Notes: generated by a model from the sequence alone, not told the origin. Counted from the first letter of the stretch, positions 8,746-17,414 are shown. The stretch: DNA of 63,399 nt from Gammaproteobacteria bacterium (GCA_028821515.1 JAPPGA010000001.1:1-63399); one strand, 5' to 3'. Program-made: numbers and translations.

Positions 8746-8954
8746 CGAGGTCGAAACTCGCTACGAGTCAGACCGGATTGTCGCCTGATAGACACGAGCG
8801 TCGGCTTCGTAACATCGTCGCTCTCTTTCCCCGCAATCGTCACATGCCGAGTCTGTCCGTGGACCATGCCGTTGAAACGACGATGGCTGCCAGTCTGCCG
8901 GACGAAGCGAAATCCGTTGTCCTCCAGTATGCGAATGACCTCGCGGACCTTCAT
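8742..8954 (-). CDS. hicA: HicA-type mRNA interferase toxin
   Basis: This 70-residue protein, starting MKVREVIRILEDNGF, has the double-stranded-RNA-binding fold of HicA. The catalytic histidine sits in QTGSHRRF at residue 24, the position known in Escherichia coli HicA. The start at 8954 is preferred over an ATG 21 bases upstream because it opens the conserved domain. It lies 37 bp downstream of cas3 on the same strand, so a cas3 transcript could include it. The partner-like gene is convergent, not in the usual hicA-hicB tandem order. Confidence 0.85.
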   Translation of the reverse strand: MKVREVIRILEDNGFRFVRQTGSHRRFNGMVHGQTRHVTIAGKESDDVTKPTLVSIRRQSGLTRSEFRPR

Positions 8955-8991
8955 GGCCGCATCCGTCCCATCCACCGATCATCGCCCAACC

Positions 8992-11256
8992 TTAGTACAA
9001 TAGCCCTTCGATCGTCCGGAAGGTTGGATCGTCCCAAGTCAGGCCGACATCCTTCCGATACAGGTCCGAATTCGTGAGCACGACAAACTGATCGGCGAAT
9101 TCGTCCTTGCGGACAATCTCTGCTGCACCGGCGGCGAGAAGGGCTGTTCGTACGAATGGCTGGACCTGCACGACGTAGGGCTGGAGCCTACGCGCACAGC
9201 GTCCCGGGCGGTCTACCCACTTGAGCTCCTCCAACAGACGCGTGACCGTCTTGTCATCGCCGTTCGAACCAAGGTAGGGCACGACAATCGGCACCATCTG
9301 GGTTTCGATCAATCGAAATCTCGCAGCTATCGTCTCGAAAGGGAAATCGAGGTCCCGTTTACGCTCGCTGAGGAGTCGCAGGATGTGTTTGGCATCGAGC
9401 GCTTCTTCACCCTTGATCCAGTACAGCTCGGAGAAATAGTCATTGATCGCGTCGAGGCATAGCGGGTCCTCGTAACGCCTCATAACAGTTCGTGCTGCAC
9501 TCGCGAACTGGGCAATCTCTGGGGGTGCCTTGCGACCTTCCCCGTCCGCTGGCTTGAACACATAGACGTTGCCAACAGTGGCGTTGCCCTCCCGGTTACA
9601 ACGCCCCGCCGCCTGGATAATGGATTCCAACCCCGTCTCGGCTCGCCAGACCACCGGGAAGTCGACATCAACCCCCGCCTCGACCAGAGGTGTGGCAACC
9701 AGGATCACGGGTTCGCCCGCCTCAAGACGTTCGCGCACCACTTCGAGTCTCTCGCGGCGATGCTGAGCGCACATCAATGTCGTCAGGTGAAAGGCACCGT
9801 CGATGGTTCCCAGCGACTCGTACAAGTCTCGCGCGTGACGACGGGTGTTTACGATGCAAAGGGCTTGACGCGATTCGCGCAGGCGTCCCGATAGTTGTGC
9901 GTCGTCCATCGTTCCGAGTTTGTCTATCCGCGTACGCTTGAGGACCCGATAGAGGCGCCTCGGCTCAGGGGCCAATTCACACAGCCTGTCGAAGCCGCCA
10001 GGGAAACCATCATGCCTCGCCAGGGCCGGTTGCGTCGCAGTGCAGAGCACGATGCTGGCCCGCCAATTCCGGGCAAGTTCGTCGAGTGCCGTCACGCATG
10101 GTTGCAGGAAACCTATCGGCAGCGTCTGGGCTTCGTCCAGGATGATCACGCTATTGGCAATGTTGTGCAGTTTGCGGCAACGCGAGGGGCGGTTAGCGAA
10201 CAACGTCTCGAAGAACTGCACCGCAGTGGTGACGATGATCGGGGCATCCCAGTTCTCCATCGCAAGCTGCAGCTTGTCTCTCGCCTCCCTGTTTCCGATC
10301 AGCTCTTCGTCGAAGGTACTGTGATGTTCGACCACGAAGTCCGCCTCTTCACCGTTTCCGGCTGCCAGAGCATCGCGGAACACTGCCGCCGTCTGTTCGA
10401 TGATGCTCATATAGGGAATCACATAGATCACTCGGGTTCGACCATGGCGCACCGCGTGGTCAAGGGCGAAGGCAAGCGAGGTCAGCGTCTTGCCACCGCC
10501 GGTGGGAACAGTCAGCGTGAATAGCCCCGGCTCTTCGCCAGCCTTTCCGCGGACATGATCGAGCACTTCTTTGCGCAGATCATTTACCGCGCCGTGCTCC
10601 GCGTCAGCCGCCAGTGCTTCCAAGTGAACATCCAGTCGCCGCGAAAGAACACTGAGCGTAGGGTGATGCCCGCGTCGCCTGAGCTTCCCTTCCAACCCAG
10701 CATAGTAGGTCTCGGTGTCGATGAAGTCCGCATCCACAAGCGCCGAGAAAACCATGCGGATAAAGAGGGCGGCGGAAAATCCCACGGTATCCCCATCACG
10801 TGGTACCAAGCGTGGCGGGGTCAGTTCCGTGAGGCTGATCTCGTTCTTCCACGTCGGATCGAGAGAGGGGACCTGGATGTCAAGGCGGTCAGCCAAGGCG
10901 CTGATGCGTTCGCCGTTCACCCCGTTGGCGAGGCCCGCATGATGGCCCGAGATGCAGAAAGCAAGCATCTTGCCGAAGGGTCTGCGGTATCGGTCGATCG
11001 CCACCTTGGCGCCCGCCGTCGCATGGTCACAGGGGGGACCGCCCGCGAGTCGTTTCTGGAACTCGCGCGTGTATTTGCCCAAGTCGTGAAGAAGACCGGC
11101 CGCCTTTCCAAAGTCGCCACAACCTGCGCTGTCGAGAAACTCCGCAGCACGGTCACCGGTACTTTCGAGGTGGTCCGAAAGGCGGTGCCAGTCCTTATGG
11201 TTCGGCAACTCGTTGCTGTGCGCGAAGTACTCTAAACGAAGCACCCGTTCGCCCAT
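8992..11256 (-). CDS. cas3: CRISPR-associated helicase-nuclease Cas3 (type I-C)
   Basis: This 754-residue protein has an N-terminal HD nuclease (YFAHS near residue 13, LLHDLGKYT near 57, a CDHAT His near 78, SGHHAG near 105). A superfamily 2 helicase follows: Walker A in VPTGGGKTLTS and a DEAQ box in ILDEAQTLP. Helicase motif VI residues (QAAGRCNREG) are intact. It unwinds and shreds DNA marked by Cascade. Unusually it is detached from cas5c by a HicB/HicA-type pair. The gene upstream on the same strand ends 66 bp away. Confidence 0.97.
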   Translation of the reverse strand: MGERVLRLEYFAHSNELPNHKDWHRLSDHLESTGDRAAEFLDSAGCGDFGKAAGLLHDLGKYTREFQKRLAGGPPCDHATAGAKVAIDRYRRPFGKMLAFCISGHHAGLANGVNGERISALADRLDIQVPSLDPTWKNEISLTELTPPRLVPRDGDTVGFSAALFIRMVFSALVDADFIDTETYYAGLEGKLRRRGHHPTLSVLSRRLDVHLEALAADAEHGAVNDLRKEVLDHVRGKAGEEPGLFTLTVPTGGGKTLTSLAFALDHAVRHGRTRVIYVIPYMSIIEQTAAVFRDALAAGNGEEADFVVEHHSTFDEELIGNREARDKLQLAMENWDAPIIVTTAVQFFETLFANRPSRCRKLHNIANSVIILDEAQTLPIGFLQPCVTALDELARNWRASIVLCTATQPALARHDGFPGGFDRLCELAPEPRRLYRVLKRTRIDKLGTMDDAQLSGRLRESRQALCIVNTRRHARDLYESLGTIDGAFHLTTLMCAQHRRERLEVVRERLEAGEPVILVATPLVEAGVDVDFPVVWRAETGLESIIQAAGRCNREGNATVGNVYVFKPADGEGRKAPPEIAQFASAARTVMRRYEDPLCLDAINDYFSELYWIKGEEALDAKHILRLLSERKRDLDFPFETIAARFRLIETQMVPIVVPYLGSNGDDKTVTRLLEELKWVDRPGRCARRLQPYVVQVQPFVRTALLAAGAAEIVRKDEFADQFVVLTNSDLYRKDVGLTWDDPTFRTIEGLLY

Positions 11257-11322
11257 TTCCGCTACACGCGAATTGTATGAACAAACAGTATCATGGCCAT
11301 GTGAAATTCCCTCTCTCCGCCT

Positions 11323-12870
11323 TCATGCCCGCTCCACTTCGAATGCCGCCAGGTTCCGCGCCTCGCTGCTGAACTCAACCGCGACCAGGTGGATCGGCTC
11401 TCCCCGGTCGCGATACTTGTCCGCGTAGCGACGGCGCTTGAGCTGCGCCATGGCGGCGCCTTCCGGTGCCAGTTCGACGACCTTGAACTCGAACAGGTAG
11501 ACGTTGCCGTTGAAGCGGACCGCCATGTCGAGCCTGCCATGGCTGCTGCTGTCCTCCACGGTCACGTCCAGGCCGAGTCCGGCGAAGTAGGAATAGAACA
11601 CGCTGGCGTAGAAGCCTTCGTAGTGCGCGATGTCGTTGTTCGTGTACCACTGGTGCGGAATGCTGGCGAAGAACGCGCGGAACAGCTCGGAAAGCCCATC
11701 GAAGTCGTTGGCGAGCAGCAGATCGTAGAGCCGTGCGCTGTGCATCGCCCGCGTCGACGCGTCGCCGGTCATTCGGTTCGCGAGGCTGCGGTTGAGGCTC
11801 TGGCGCACCTCGCGGTTCGGATAGCCCAGCCGGTAGAACATCTCTCCTCCGCGCGGCTCCTCCCCCGTGATCGTCAGGTAGCCGGTCTGAAACAGCAGCG
11901 CCTCGGTCGGCATGTCGCCCACATCGAAGGTCGAGAGCAGTTCGCCGCTGCTTACCATGTCGTCCAGCGACAAGGCGCTCACCCGGCGCTCGAACAGCGT
12001 GTCGACGAGAAACGCGGGCGTGCCGGTTTCGAACCAATGTGCGGCGAACTCGCGGCTGTCGAACAGCAGAAGGATGTCGTACGGGTTGTATACGCTTTCG
12101 TCGCCACGCCAACTGTAGCCGTTGTACCAATCGCGGATCTGGTCCCGGTCGAGGTCCGGCAGTTCCGGCGCGAACACCGTATCCAGGTCCACGTCGGTGT
12201 AACCGCAGATGGATGAGTAGTCCGGATTCAGTGTAATGTCCCTGAGATTGTTGAGTCCCGAGAACAGACTCACCTTGGAGAACTTGCTGACCCCGGTAAT
12301 GAAGCTGAACAGGATGTGCGCGTCGCAGTCCTTAACGACCGCATAGAGGCCGCGCAGGAAGTCGCGGTTGGTCCGCGCGACCTCCGGCGTCTCCAGGGCA
12401 TCCAGGATCGGCTTGTCGTACTCGTCGATCAGCACGGCAACACGGTGGCCAGTCTTGCCGTGCAGCGCCTCGATCAAGTGGCGAAGCCGCGCCGACGCGC
12501 CGACATGCCGGGCGGATATCGCTGCTGCGTCCTCCAGGTCCCGAAGCCGGTCGTCCACCTCGACGCGCAGGTCGTCCGGCCTCTGAAAGTGACCGCTGCC
12601 AAAACTCAGGCGCAGTACCGGATAGCGCACCGACCAGTCCCAGCGGTCATGGATGGCGAGTTCTCGGAACAGAGCCTCGTTGCCCTCGAACAACTCCTTG
12701 CACGTGTCCAGGAACAGGCTCTTGCCGAACCGCCTCGGACGGGACAGGAAGTAGTGCTTGCCTTCGTCCAGCAGCCGCCCGATGTGGGCCGTCTTGTCGA
12801 CGTAGTAGCAGTTCTCCTCCCGAACCTCGCGGAAGCTCTGCAAACCGATGGGCAGTCTGCGCCGGGTCAT
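11323..12870 (-). CDS. AAA-ATPase-like / PD-(D/E)XK nuclease-like protein
   Basis: This 515-residue protein has the architecture of the large 'AAA-ATPase-like plus DUF1703' family. The N-terminus (LPIGLQSFREVREENCYYVDKT is the region) is followed by a Walker A-like RPRRFGKSLFLDT, a Walker B-like hydrophobic stretch VAVLIDEYDKPI, and a C-terminal PD-(D/E)XK-like motif in GRLDMAVRFNGNVYLFEFKV. The family is often mobile and multicopy; its role is unproven. It is co-directional with cas3, 66 bp upstream, so association with the CRISPR system is positional only. Confidence 0.85.
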   Translation of the reverse strand: MTRRRLPIGLQSFREVREENCYYVDKTAHIGRLLDEGKHYFLSRPRRFGKSLFLDTCKELFEGNEALFRELAIHDRWDWSVRYPVLRLSFGSGHFQRPDDLRVEVDDRLRDLEDAAAISARHVGASARLRHLIEALHGKTGHRVAVLIDEYDKPILDALETPEVARTNRDFLRGLYAVVKDCDAHILFSFITGVSKFSKVSLFSGLNNLRDITLNPDYSSICGYTDVDLDTVFAPELPDLDRDQIRDWYNGYSWRGDESVYNPYDILLLFDSREFAAHWFETGTPAFLVDTLFERRVSALSLDDMVSSGELLSTFDVGDMPTEALLFQTGYLTITGEEPRGGEMFYRLGYPNREVRQSLNRSLANRMTGDASTRAMHSARLYDLLLANDFDGLSELFRAFFASIPHQWYTNNDIAHYEGFYASVFYSYFAGLGLDVTVEDSSSHGRLDMAVRFNGNVYLFEFKVVELAPEGAAMAQLKRRRYADKYRDRGEPIHLVAVEFSSEARNLAAFEVERA

Positions 12871-12979
12871 GGTCTCACCATAGACGGTTGCGGGGCGATG
12901 TCAAAAAGAAGGGAATATGTGGATGAGTGTCCAAAAGCGGCAGGATTGGGTCGGTCAAAATCGCAAAGGGAGAAAACCA

Positions 12980-13195
12980 ATGAACCCCGTCGTCAAGAAA
13001 GAACCTTGCCGCCTGTTCAAGTTGCGGGTCGGCGAGAACACGATCATGAGCCCCGATACCATCTGCGAGCCGAGAAAGGACAACGCCTACTACAAGTTGG
13101 AGCGCGAGGGTGATGTTGTCGCCCGATTCAAAGCCGATACCGTGTCCGGATGGTGGCTGGAATCGACATGGAAACCCACTGTGGCCGCCGTGTGA
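12980..13195 (+). CDS. Small protein of unknown function
   Basis: This 71-residue protein starts MNPVVKKEPCRLF after an AAAGGGAGAAAA Shine-Dalgarno sequence; an ATG 63 bases upstream lacks a comparable site. It has one Cys near the N-terminus, another at ICEPRKD, and a Trp-rich end (GWWLESTWKP). No family is recognised. It faces the small gene at 13272-13460 in a convergent pair. Confidence 0.6.
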   Translation: MNPVVKKEPCRLFKLRVGENTIMSPDTICEPRKDNAYYKLEREGDVVARFKADTVSGWWLESTWKPTVAAV

Positions 13196-13271
13196 GAGGC
13201 CGGGAAGCCGGGACGGTGGAGGGCAGGACGAGATTAGGGCAAGTGCCGCGCGTAGCCTCCCCGACTTCCCG

Positions 13272-13460
13272 TTAGCCTTTGCGCCTTCGGGCGGCGCGAT
13301 ATTCCTTCACTTCCTCCGGTGTCATCACCAAAGTTGCCGTGCCGAGAACGGATCGAATCAAGTCTTGGAATGATACACCTGGTATGCGCAAATCCTCGTT
13401 CAATTCGTCCTGCGACGGCTGGTAGCTTTCCGGAAGCACCTTGACCGTGCGTTTGCTCAT
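13272..13460 (-). CDS. Small acidic/basic protein of unknown function
   Basis: This 62-residue protein starts at ATG with GGAAGGA six bases upstream. It has an N-terminal MSKRTVKVLPESY segment, a short middle helix, and an Arg/Lys-rich tail (YRAARRRKG). Size and layout resemble small antitoxins or DNA-binding partners, but I recognise no family and no adjacent toxin. The 290 bp to its right are non-coding and hold a 21-bp tandem repeat and a copy of a dispersed 29-bp repeat. Confidence 0.55.
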   Translation of the reverse strand: MSKRTVKVLPESYQPSQDELNEDLRIPGVSFQDLIRSVLGTATLVMTPEEVKEYRAARRRKG

Positions 13461-13593
13461 TTGGTCCTTCCCTTCTGGTCAATCGGCGGTTCCAAGCATC
13501 ACGGCTTCCCGGAAGCCCATCATGTCGCGGCAGAATCGCTCGGCCTGGTCGCCCTCGCTCCCGATCTGGGCCGCAGGCATCGAGTTCGCGCCG

Positions 13594-13677
13594 TTTACTT
13601 ATCCCACCCCTCTGTTTACCCATCCCACCCCTCTGTTTACCCATCCCACCCCTCTGTTTACCCATCCCACCCGCCCG
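13594..13677. repeat. Four tandem copies of a 21-bp repeat
   Basis: The unit TTTACCCATCCCACCCCTCT plus G occurs four times head to tail, with copies 2 and 3 identical, copy 1 differing by a base or two and copy 4 diverging at its end. Read on the minus strand each unit carries GGGATGGGTAAACA. It sits upstream of the DUF2066 gene; function unknown. Confidence 0.9.
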
Positions 13678-13826
13678 CTCTCCGCGCCGCAGCACGTCGC
13701 TGCCGTTCCGTTCTAAGGCCCAAGCCCCTAGACTTGATGGGACCGCGTCGTCTTGCAACATGGCTCAACAGTTCGGATGTTCTCGATCAACCGCGCTTTC
13801 TCCGCGAGACCATCGCCTCGCATGGG

Positions 13827-13856
13827 GTCGGGGAAGCTCCCCCGGCTGAAGGCTCC
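13827..13856. repeat. Dispersed 29-bp element, copy 1
   Basis: GTCGGGGAAGCTCCCCCGGC followed by TGAAGGCTC matches 22513-22541 with a single substitution. Here it sits just before the DUF2066 gene, or inside its leader if the upstream ATG at 13822 is used. Confidence 0.85.
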
Positions 13857-13890
13857 GCGGCGGTGTCCAAGGAGGACGTCTACGTCAGCA

Positions 13891-14955
13891 GTGGTCCTTT
13901 CAATCGCACTCTGGGCCAGCACGCCGGCATGCGGCGAAGTCGTAAACTGGCTGTACGAGGTCGAGGTGCCCGCAGAATCCCAGACCGAGGCTCACCAGCG
14001 CCGTGCTGCCAAGTCTGCTTTGCGCGAGATGTTGACGAGAATGACCGGCCTCAAGAACGTACCCATGTCGCAACCCATCGTCGAGGCACTCAACGCTCCA
14101 GAGCTTTACTACATGCAATACCGTTTCGTGCAGGACGGGAGTGATCCCGATCAGCGGCTCCAGGTCAGTTTCGAGCCCCAGGCGATACAGGACCTGGTTG
14201 CCGAGGCGTCACTCCCCATCTGGAGCGCTGATCGGCCGCGCGTGCTTGCCTGGCTCGCGATTCGGGAAGACGGCCTCATCCGCGTTCTGGACAGCGGCTC
14301 GGATCACCCGCTGGCCGATAGCCTGCGCCAGCGAAGCCGGCACCGCGGTGTTCCGCTGAGGCTTCCGTTGATGGACCTGGAGGACAGGGAGCTGATCTCT
14401 CCGCCAGCCGTCTGGGATGGGTTCGCCTACACGCTGGACGCCGCTTCGCGCCGATACGGCGCGGAGGTGGTGCTCGTTGGACGAGCGGCTCAAATCGCCG
14501 ATGACGAATGGCGGACGGACTGGGAGTTCTGGATCGACAACGAACCACGCGTCCTCAGTTATTCCGCCGAGAACGTCGAGGTAGGCGCCGCTCAGGCGAT
14601 GGACGAGGTCGCCGACGAGCTGATGCAACGCCTAGCCGTTTTCGGCCGCGATGCAACGGCGATCGAGATTGCGGTGCGTGGGGCAGGTTCCATAGGGCGA
14701 TACGCTGACCTGATGCGTCATCTCTCAAACCTCGAATACATCGAGCGCGTGCATCTCACCGCAGCCGAGCAGGAGACGCTGACTCTTCGGGTCGTAACCC
14801 GATCCACTCTCGAGCGCCTTGCCGAACTCCTGTCGAAAGACGGCGCGTTTCGACGCCTTCCGCCGATGCCCGGTTTGGGCGGCATTGACCTTTCCGACGT
14901 GACTGAAGACAGGTCCGCTGCACCGCTGATACTGTTGTGGAGCGGCAAGAGCTGA
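13891..14955 (+). CDS. DUF2066 domain-containing exported protein
   Basis: This protein of about 354 residues belongs to the DUF2066 family found beside hda in gammaproteobacteria; its biochemical role is not established. A hydrophobic segment VVLSIALWASTPACGEV looks like a signal peptide, followed by VNWLYEVEVPAESQTE, the usual mature start. GTG at 13891 is taken because AAGGAGG occurs at 13869-13875, though the 15-base spacing is long; ATG at 13822 is the alternative and would put the 29-bp element into the leader peptide. Its stop overlaps the next start (TGATG). Confidence 0.8.
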   Translation: MVLSIALWASTPACGEVVNWLYEVEVPAESQTEAHQRRAAKSALREMLTRMTGLKNVPMSQPIVEALNAPELYYMQYRFVQDGSDPDQRLQVSFEPQAIQDLVAEASLPIWSADRPRVLAWLAIREDGLIRVLDSGSDHPLADSLRQRSRHRGVPLRLPLMDLEDRELISPPAVWDGFAYTLDAASRRYGAEVVLVGRAAQIADDEWRTDWEFWIDNEPRVLSYSAENVEVGAAQAMDEVADELMQRLAVFGRDATAIEIAVRGAGSIGRYADLMRHLSNLEYIERVHLTAAEQETLTLRVVTRSTLERLAELLSKDGAFRRLPPMPGLGGIDLSDVTEDRSAAPLILLWSGKS

Positions 14956-15515
14956 TGCTTCGCAGCATTCCGAACATCATCACGCTCGTGCGCATCGTGT
15001 TGATCGTGCCGACAGCGTGGCTTTTGCTGGAAGAGCGCTACCTGGCGAGCCTGGTCCTCATGGCGATAGCGGGCCTGAGCGACGCGCTCGACGGCGCCCT
15101 GGCGCGCCGGTTTTCCTGGGCGAGTTCCTTCGGTGCGTACGCGGACCCACTGGCGGACAAGCTGCTGGTCACCACGATGTTCGTGATCCTCGTCTGGCAG
15201 GCCCATGTGCCGCTCTGGCTCGCGACCGTGGTCATTTCGCGGGACGTCATCATCATGCTTGGCGCCGGCGCATATCGGCTCATATTCGAGAGAATCGAAC
15301 TGAACCCGAGCTTCATAAGCAAGCTGAACACCGCGATGCAGATCACCATGCTGATCCTGGTGCTGATCGGGTTGGTCGACGCAGGACCGCTGTCCGGGTT
15401 CGCGGTCGCTGTCCTCGATCCCTGGGGCTTCGTGGTCGTCGCCACGCTCGGCGTCTCTTCGGGCGTCGACTACGTCTATACCTGGAGTCGCCGCGCGCTC
15501 CAGGAAAGGGAGTAG
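14955..15515 (+). CDS. CDP-alcohol phosphatidyltransferase family membrane protein
   Basis: This 186-residue integral membrane protein makes phospholipids by transferring phosphatidyl groups from CDP-diacylglycerol to an alcohol. The diagnostic motif D-G-x2-A-R-x8-G-x3-D-x3-D is complete in SDALDGALARRF through GAYADPLADK. About six hydrophobic segments follow. The family member next to hda resembles PgsA but is usually a paralogue, so I give no symbol. Its ATG overlaps the upstream stop by one base and hda follows at once, so the three genes are translationally coupled. Confidence 0.9.
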   Translation: MLRSIPNIITLVRIVLIVPTAWLLLEERYLASLVLMAIAGLSDALDGALARRFSWASSFGAYADPLADKLLVTTMFVILVWQAHVPLWLATVVISRDVIIMLGAGAYRLIFERIELNPSFISKLNTAMQITMLILVLIGLVDAGPLSGFAVAVLDPWGFVVVATLGVSSGVDYVYTWSRRALQERE

Positions 15516-16202
15516 GTGCTCTTGGTCTGCCCAACGGCAAACCGAAACGCCCGTCAAATGCCACTGGCGTTCGCGCTCCGGGAGCGGTTCACGGTCGACC
15601 GTTTCCTGGTTGGCGGCAACACCGAACTTGTCGAGAGCGTGTTCCGGCCCGTCGATGATTTCTTCTGCGCCTGGGTCTGGGGACGTTCCGGGGCGGGCAA
15701 GAGCCACTTGCTTCAGGCCGTCTCCCACGAGACAGGCGGGACGTTTGTCCCCGCGACGGAGCTTCCCACGGCGGATGGCTACGAAGTCTTCGACCGGGTG
15801 CTGATCGACGACATCCACGCGTGGATCGGCGATCGTCGTCCCGAGGAGTCATTGCTGCGGCTTTACCACAACAGGTTCGAGCGCGGCCACGCGCTCGTCG
15901 TGACGGCGCGCAAGCCGCCCGCGCAGCTGTGTTTCGCGCTTCCCGACCTCGCTTCCCGCCTGCGCTCGGCTGCATGTTTCGAGCTTTCGCCACCGAACGA
16001 CGAAGCCGCAGCCGCAGTGCTCCAGCGCGTCGCCAGGGACCGTGGCTTCGATCTGGATGAGAGCGTGGTTTCGTTTCTCCTGCGTCGTACCGGCCGCGAC
16101 CTCAAGGACCTGCTCGGGTTGCTCGAAACTATCGATGTAGAGTCCCTTTCCACCAAACGGCGGGTGACGGTTCCTTTCGTCAAGCAGGTGCTCGGGCTTT
16201 GA
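15516..16202 (+). CDS. hda: DnaA regulatory inactivator Hda
   Basis: This protein of about 228 residues is a DnaA-like AAA+ protein that, with the beta clamp, stimulates ATP hydrolysis on DnaA. Walker A (GRSGAGKSHLLQ) and Walker B (VLIDDIHAW) are present, LPDLASRLRS matches the Hda core, and the C-terminus RRVTVPFVKQVLGL is nearly that of E. coli Hda. The start is uncertain: GTG at 15516 has AGGGAG just upstream, while ATG at 15558 (MPLAFALRERF) puts the clamp-binding-like segment at the very N-terminus. Confidence 0.93.
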   Translation: MLLVCPTANRNARQMPLAFALRERFTVDRFLVGGNTELVESVFRPVDDFFCAWVWGRSGAGKSHLLQAVSHETGGTFVPATELPTADGYEVFDRVLIDDIHAWIGDRRPEESLLRLYHNRFERGHALVVTARKPPAQLCFALPDLASRLRSAACFELSPPNDEAAAAVLQRVARDRGFDLDESVVSFLLRRTGRDLKDLLGLLETIDVESLSTKRRVTVPFVKQVLGL

Positions 16203-17272
16203 TTCGGGCAGTCGTCACCGGCGGCGGCAGTGCCGGCCACGTCGTACCGACGTTGCCCGTCGTCGAAGCGCTGCAGGCACGGGACTGGGAAGTCGCCTAT
16301 GTCGGCTCCGATTCGGGGCTCGAAGAACGGCTCGTGACAACCCCCGGGGTCCGATACTTCGGCGTGAGGCCGGGCAAGTTACGCCGTTACTGGTCCATCG
16401 AGAACCTCGTCGATGCCTTCCGGGTTCCACTCTCCATACTTCAGGCGTTCGGAATACTCGGCCGGGTTCGGCCGCATGTGGTGTTCTCGAAGGGCGGGTT
16501 CGTCGCGTTTCCCGTGGTGGTGGCCGCGTGGCTGCGAGGAACCCCGGTGGTGGCGCACGAATCAGACCTTTCCCCCGGACTCGCCAACCGGCTGAGCCTG
16601 CCCTTCATTACATCCCTCTGCGTCAACTTCGACGCCACGCGCATCAATGCGAGGCGAGTGATCCACACGGGCACGCCCGTGCGCCCATCCCTCGTTCACG
16701 GCGACCGTGCGCGGGGCCTCACGGCAGCCGGATTCTCCGGCGAACGGCCGATTCTCGCCATTGTCGGAGGCAGCCTGGGCGCAGAACGCCTGAATCTCAT
16801 CGTCCGCGAATCGGTGCCGGCCCTGACCGCAAGGTTCGACGTTCTGCACGTTTGCGGCGCGGGAAAGGTCGATGACACTTACTGCGGCACTCAGGGATAC
16901 GAGCAGCGGGAGTTCATTGGGGACGAGTGGGGCGACATGCTCGCTGCGGTGGACCTGGTCGTGTCTCGCTCCGGTGCGAACTCGCTCTGCGAACTGCTGG
17001 CCTTAAGGAAGCCGAACCTGCTGGTCCCGCTTCCGGCGTCAGCGAGCCGGGGCGACCAGATCGAGAACGCCGCTTACGCGGAGTCTCAAGGATTCAGCAT
17101 GGTCGTTCAGGAACCCGACCTGACGCCCGAAGTGCTGGTGGAAAGGGTCAATGCGCTGCACAGTGATTCCGTTTCCTGGCAAGCACGGCTGGAAGCGTTC
17201 CAGGCACCGGACAGCACCAGCCTGATCGTCGCAGAACTCGAGGCGGCGTTGAAAGGCCGTCCGGAGCGATGA
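16199..17272 (+). CDS. MurG-type UDP-GlcNAc glycosyltransferase (Staphylococcus-like subgroup)
   Basis: This 357-residue GT-B glycosyltransferase begins with GGGSAGHVVPTLP and ends with the SRGDQIENA nucleotide-binding region. It has GKLRRYWSIEN, FSKGGFVAFPVVVAA and HESDLSPGLANRL, which follow the MurG subgroup typified by Staphylococcus aureus rather than the E. coli type (HEQN). MurG adds GlcNAc to lipid I in peptidoglycan synthesis. The start is TTG at 16199, overlapping the hda stop (TTGA). It lies outside any dcw cluster, so it may be a second MurG or act on another polyprenyl-linked substrate. Confidence 0.85.
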   Translation: MIRAVVTGGGSAGHVVPTLPVVEALQARDWEVAYVGSDSGLEERLVTTPGVRYFGVRPGKLRRYWSIENLVDAFRVPLSILQAFGILGRVRPHVVFSKGGFVAFPVVVAAWLRGTPVVAHESDLSPGLANRLSLPFITSLCVNFDATRINARRVIHTGTPVRPSLVHGDRARGLTAAGFSGERPILAIVGGSLGAERLNLIVRESVPALTARFDVLHVCGAGKVDDTYCGTQGYEQREFIGDEWGDMLAAVDLVVSRSGANSLCELLALRKPNLLVPLPASASRGDQIENAAYAESQGFSMVVQEPDLTPEVLVERVNALHSDSVSWQARLEAFQAPDSTSLIVAELEAALKGRPER

Positions 17273-17275
17273 TTG

Positions 17276-17414
17276 TCGTGAGGGGTTTCCCCTCGCGCTG
17301 CTTTATTCATGCGAGCCGTGCTCCCTCGCGCTACTATATTCGCGTGAGAGGTATCTCCCTCGCGCTACCATTTCGTGCGAGTGGTACCGCTCATACTCCC
17401 CGGGCCAAAGGCTC
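17276..17414. repeat. Array of four tandem imperfect hairpins between murG-like gene and serA
   Basis: Units of about 33-34 bp recur: CCTCGCGCT at 17291, 17324 and 17358. Each hairpin pairs a GYGAG arm with a CTCGC/CTCAC arm (GTGAGGGG-TTT-CCCCTCGC is the first), separated by linkers such as GCTACTATATTC. The arms vary but stay complementary. The tail CTCCCCGGGCCAAAGGCTCC resembles the dispersed 29-bp element at about 17 of 20 positions. It could act as a terminator/processing region for the upstream operon or as a REP-like element. Confidence 0.8.
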
